A DNA stretch of 64,000 nucleotides. It comes from Bacteriovoracaceae bacterium (lineage in GTDB: Bacteria; Bdellovibrionota; Bacteriovoracia; Bacteriovoracales; Bacteriovoracaceae). Of this stretch, positions 61,007-64,000 are shown in pieces. The stretch lies in assembly GCA_018649885.1 (NCBI GenBank), contig JABIHA010000036.1:62001-126000 (forward strand), in the 5' to 3' direction. How positions within the stretch are numbered: the first letter of the stretch is position 1; every line of letters begins with the position of its first letter. The position numbers were made by a program, and so were the translations under genes. The notes under the pieces are model-generated. The model saw nothing but the letters and a program-made list of their open reading frames with translations. It did no database searches and was not told where the DNA came from.

Positions 61007-62182
61007 ATGAGTGTCTCCTATTGGCAAGACAGAGCTAGTGGCGTCAGTGAATATGATGTCACTATCATTGGTGGAGGACTGGCAGGTCTTTCAACCGCTT
61101 TTTGGCTCGCCCAAAGTGACTCATCCCTAAAAATTGCCGTTGTAGAAAAATACCTCGTTGGCAGTGGTGCCAGCGGAAGAAATGCGGGTTTTATAACCTG
61201 CGGCTCTGTAGAGCACTTCAACAGGATGGTGGGAAAACACGGTGAAAAGCAGGCCTGTGCCATTTGGAAATTTGGCGAAAAGAACTTAGAGCTTCTCCAA
61301 GAAAAAATCATAGGATCAAATGCTGAAGAGCTAGGACTTGAGAGTAAGGGCAGCTTTTCACTAGCTGGAAGTGAAGGAGAATTCACAGAACTAAAAGAAT
61401 CTGCGGCCCTGATGAAAAACTTGGGTATAAATGTTGATGTGTTAGAGGAACAAGAAATTAAAGCTCGCCTCGGGGCCAACCACTTTGTGGGTGGAATAAA
61501 ATATACAGGAGATGCTACTGTAAATCCTATCTCACTACTACACCACATGAAAAATAAACTTTTAATCCCTCAAGGTATTGAGATTTTCGAAAATCATGAG
61601 GTTTTTGAAATTCAAAACCATGGCGACAAAAGAATAGTCAAAACAAACCTAAAAAACTTTGAATCAGACATAGTGGTCCTTGCTACCAATGCTTATCTCC
61701 CACTTATCAATAACTATTTTGCCGATAAAATCTATCCCACCAGAGGACAAATTTTAGTGACAGAAAAAGTCCCTCGCTTTATGGAAGGTCCATGTTACGC
61801 CAACTTTGTGCTCGACTACTTCAGACAACTTCCCACAGGGGAGATGCTAATTGGAGGATTCAGACAACTCCAAAAAGACACTGAAGTGGGTTATAGCGAT
61901 CAAACGACAGAGGAAATTCAAACGGCCTTAGAAAGTTTTCTTGCTCACCATCTTCCCCCATTAAAAGGTAAAAAAATCACCCACAGATGGTCTGGAATTA
62001 TGGGTTTTAGTGCAGATGGCGATCCATTTGTGGGAGCACTTCCTGCAGATCCACAACTATTTTTTATTGGAGGCTTTACAGCTCACGGAGTAGGCCTTGC
62101 CTTTCACACGGCAAAGTGCTTGAGTGAGCTGATATTTGGAGGAGAAGTTCCCTCTTTTATCAATGCAAGAAGATTTGGATAA
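61007..62182 (+). CDS. FAD-dependent oxidoreductase (DAO family)
   Basis: A 391-residue flavoenzyme of the D-amino-acid-oxidase-like group. FAD motif: VTIIGGGLAGLSTAFWLAQ (residues 19-37), then VVEKYLVGSGASGRNAGF, the conserved segment with ASGRNAG that marks gamma-glutamylputrescine-oxidase and glycine-oxidase-like members. The C-terminus has HRWSGIMGFSADGDPFVGA and FFIGGFTAHGVGLAFHTAK. It probably oxidises an amine or N-methylated amino acid. ATG 61007 follows GAGGA. It is 24 bp after the giant exported gene, but its metabolic type makes a shared function unlikely. Confidence 0.88.
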   Translation: MSVSYWQDRASGVSEYDVTIIGGGLAGLSTAFWLAQSDSSLKIAVVEKYLVGSGASGRNAGFITCGSVEHFNRMVGKHGEKQACAIWKFGEKNLELLQEKIIGSNAEELGLESKGSFSLAGSEGEFTELKESAALMKNLGINVDVLEEQEIKARLGANHFVGGIKYTGDATVNPISLLHHMKNKLLIPQGIEIFENHEVFEIQNHGDKRIVKTNLKNFESDIVVLATNAYLPLINNYFADKIYPTRGQILVTEKVPRFMEGPCYANFVLDYFRQLPTGEMLIGGFRQLQKDTEVGYSDQTTEEIQTALESFLAHHLPPLKGKKITHRWSGIMGFSADGDPFVGALPADPQLFFIGGFTAHGVGLAFHTAKCLSELIFGGEVPSFINARRFG

Positions 62183-62500
62183 CAAGTTGCTTTAAATTGA
62201 AAAAATATTCGCAGTTGTCACTATTGTAAATTGAATTCAAGATCATAGGTCAGAACTAGGAACTCACAGATCACAGTGAATGAGTTAGCCAGTTCGATAC
62301 AGCCGGCCAAGGCCCTAAAAATTATTGATTTACTATGTTTTAAAACTCTATTCATTCTCAGCACTGACACTAACGGTTTCAGAGCTTACGGCCGTTCTTC
62401 AGCAGTAAAATTATATTTTTGATTGGAAACAGGTCAGAGTAGGGGGGAGTTCACCCGTGGGGCCCTTTTTTTTCGGCAAATTGAGGTACTACCAAATATC
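62183..62500. other. Intergenic region between the FAD oxidoreductase gene and the transposase remnant
   Basis: No credible gene is present. It holds a copy of the dispersed repeat (62391-62414) and a G-rich stretch ending in eight Ts at about 62466-62473, which may end the transcript of the oxidoreductase, although no clean stem is formed. Confidence 0.4.
62391..62414 (-). repeat. Short dispersed repeat, partial copy 3
   Basis: On the minus strand this reads TTTTACTGCTGAAGAACGG, sharing TTACTGCTGAAGAA with the copies at 30337 and 30926. It lies downstream of the transposase remnant, in the same direction, where an IS end would be expected. Confidence 0.4.
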
Positions 62501-62962
62501 TCAATGACTGTTTTGGCGGCACTGGTGAGACCTTTTGCTATGTTTTAGATTTTTTCTAAGGACGTATTCACCAAGGTTGTGAATAAATAAAATCAGTGCC
62601 ATCACCACCATAATTGCTTGAATGCGATCAACCCATTTTAAGTAGAGTCCTTTTCGAAGAAATGCTGAGTCTTTAAAAAGCTTGAACTCTGCTTCGATAT
62701 TGCCGTTTCTGGACTTGTAGGAGTTGAAGATTTTCTCTGCAGGGTAGAGCTTGTCATCATAAATATTTGTCGCCAGGATAAACTTACCTTTTCGATTTCT
62801 CGCCATTTGAATTTTGTAGTGATTTTTTTCATATGAAAGATCCAGCCGAAACCCTCTGAAGAAGGGGTAGTTTCTCTTGATATTTTGTACTACTTTTTTT
62901 GCCTCTTTTTTGGAGTCAAAAATCTTTCCATTTTTCTTTTTTATAATTTTTAAAAAGCTCAA
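62501..62962 (-). pseudogene. Transposase C-terminal remnant, IS1634/IS4 family
   Basis: The 153-residue frame is the end of a DDE transposase: GKFILATNIYDDKLYPAEKI, SYKSRNGNIEAEFKLFKDSA (the late E of the DDE triad, in Y.xR..IE..F..LK) and GLYLKWVDRIQAIMVVMALI, matching the R-I-x-A-L hydrophobic helix near the C-terminus of IS1634-type enzymes. The N-terminal domain with both Asp residues is missing; the frame starts just after a TAG, at a TTG. The hydrophobic helix is a core helix of the fold, not a membrane anchor. It is a dead element remnant. Confidence 0.75.
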
Positions 62963-63113
62963 AAGAGGCTATTTATACGACAAGAATTTGGAAATCTACA
63001 CTAAAGTCTTTGGCGTTCATATTTTTCTCTCAATTAATGCAGATTAAGCTTATTGTACAAACTAGTATCAAAAATGTTAAAAGTATGTGATAGAGGCGAA
63101 AGGAGGTAGTCAA

Positions 63114-63596
63114 TTGGAAAACGGTAACCAAAATAATGAAAATGAGCTTTTTGTTGAGCCCGGTCATGAGTTCACAACCAAGTCAGATGATCCCTTTATA
63201 GATGTACTTCATAAAATAATTCGCCTCGCAGTAAAACTACTTGCTGCATTAATGGTTTTGGTCATTGTCTGGGGTATTGGTGATGTTATCTATGTCTTAT
63301 ATCAGCGGCTTGTTGCGCCACCATTCTTATTACTTAGCATCAGTGATATCCTGGCAACGTTTGGTGCTTTCCTTGCTGTCTTAATTGCCATAGAAATCTT
63401 TATAAATATAACAATGTATCTCAAAACTGATGTCATTCCTGTCCGGCTTGTAGTTGCGACTGCACTAATGGCAATTTCACGTAAGGTTATAATATTTGAT
63501 TTTGAAAAAATTTCACCACTATATGTAGCTGGTACAGCAGCAGTTGTTTTGGCCCTCGGAATAACTTATTGGCTAATCAGTAAAAAGACTCGATAA
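63114..63596 (+). CDS. PsiE-like small membrane protein
   Basis: A 160-residue membrane protein of the phosphate-starvation-inducible PsiE type. A polar N-terminus is followed by four helices: LAVKLLAALMVLVIVWGIGD, LLSISDILATFGAFLAVLIA with the motif IEIFINITMYL, PVRLVVATALMAISRKVIIF, where R-K-V-I-I-F-D matches the family core, and a last helix ending in KKTR. The true start is TTG 63114, eight bases after AAAGGAGG; the frame reaches back to a GTG at 63087 but then contains the ribosome binding site. Function of the family is unclear. Confidence 0.8.
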   Translation: MENGNQNNENELFVEPGHEFTTKSDDPFIDVLHKIIRLAVKLLAALMVLVIVWGIGDVIYVLYQRLVAPPFLLLSISDILATFGAFLAVLIAIEIFINITMYLKTDVIPVRLVVATALMAISRKVIIFDFEKISPLYVAGTAAVVLALGITYWLISKKTR

Positions 63597-63917
63597 AGAT
63601 CAGGAAGTTAAAAGATTAATTGAAAATGCATAATAGAGATTAATTCGTTTCAACAACTCCTCGTAAAAGTCTTCCTAATATATCTGAACCTGTGATAATC
63701 TTTTTTTTGATTAGTTGTCCAAAATAATCCCAATGTCAAAGATTGATTTCCTGAAAAGAATTTTTTTATAAGGGTGTTTATATTTAATACAAACACCGGT
63801 TTTGAAGAATTTTCCTTATCAATAAAATGTTTGCTGAACGATTACCTCGCCTCAAAAATTTCAATTCATTTGCTGGTTCAAAAAATAATAGTTTAAGATA
63901 TTAAGTATAATAATTAG
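63597..63917. other. Intergenic region with a possible minus-strand gene remnant
   Basis: No intact gene is seen. On the minus strand a short frame ending at 63640 reads HWDYFGQLIKKKIITGSD and on to a GRLLRGVVETN end, which looks like a protein C-terminus, but stops lie directly upstream and in the other frames. It may be the tail of a decayed gene. Confidence 0.3.
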
Positions 63918-64000
63918 TCATTGATAAGAATTTTTGATTTCTTCTTGAATGGCTTTCTTCAAATATTCTATACCAAATCTTTCAAGAGGTTTTCCATTTA
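63918..64000 (-). CDS. C-terminal end of an unidentified protein, cut by the window edge
   Basis: The last 27 or so codons of a minus-strand frame are visible, reading NGKPLERFGIEYLKKAIQEE and ending in SYQ before TGA at 63918-63920. The sequence is helical and charged, with nothing diagnostic. The gene continues beyond 64000. Confidence 0.4.
   Translation of the reverse strand, partial: NGKPLERFGIEYLKKAIQEEIKNSYQ

Noticed and set aside
62501-62962. Small single-helix membrane protein
   Set aside because: The hydrophobic segment and flanking motifs match the C-terminal helix of IS1634/IS4 transposases, so it is a transposase remnant.

Overview
The window is AT-rich bacterial DNA with dense, tightly overlapping operons and very many genes for exported proteins (Sec and lipoprotein signal peptides, outer-membrane barrels). 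It carries no rRNA, tRNA or CRISPR array that I can see. Gene content fits a Gram-negative bacterium of the Bdellovibrionota type (Bacteriovorax/Halobacteriovorax-like): large orphan secreted proteins, a big Wzx/Wzy polysaccharide locus, a hybrid sensor kinase and fused SpmA/SpmB. This placement is inference; no marker gene in the window proves it.

Layout. 1-8170: the edge of a GT39-like membrane glycosyltransferase, a secreted metallophosphoesterase, an orphan secreted protein, a long GLUG-repeat surface lipoprotein behind a structured leader, and a GNAT-like protein. 8193-30207: one large surface-polysaccharide locus. An eight-gene minus-strand operon (Wzz-like, Wzy-like, CelD/FemAB-like, deacetylase, Wzx, three glycosyltransferases) faces a nine-gene plus-strand operon (initiating sugar-phosphate transferase, two exported orphans, GH44-like hydrolase, exported kinase-like protein, GT4, deacetylase, GH5) across a short regulatory region. 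A barrel protein, a second CelD-like protein and a proline-dehydrogenase-like protein follow. Together they look able to start, polymerise, flip, deacetylate and trim a polymer; no Wza/Wzc-type exporter is present here.

30479-42191: small exported proteins, a barrel porin-like protein, a Gly/His-repeat protein, a giant exported protein overlapping an exported protein-kinase-like gene, two orphans, then an AT-hook-like protein coupled to a tyrosine recombinase. 42283-46570: a scarred stretch with a broken gene remnant and a partial copy of the spmAB 3' end beside a hybrid histidine kinase, then fused spmAB. 46855-56180: housekeeping metabolism (deoC with two aldehyde-dehydrogenase-like genes, nadB-nadA, a GMC oxidoreductase) plus a large prepilin-like protein. 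56324-64000: a helical exported protein with a second giant exported protein paralogous to the first, an FAD oxidoreductase, a transposase remnant, a PsiE-like membrane protein and the edge of a further gene.

The most interesting content is the exported kinase-like proteins (22433-24436 and 36884-37798) and the paralogous giant exported proteins (33298-36915 and 57975-60983). The second kinase-like gene overlaps the first giant gene. Two exported-protein genes also appear to start at AUA or AUU.
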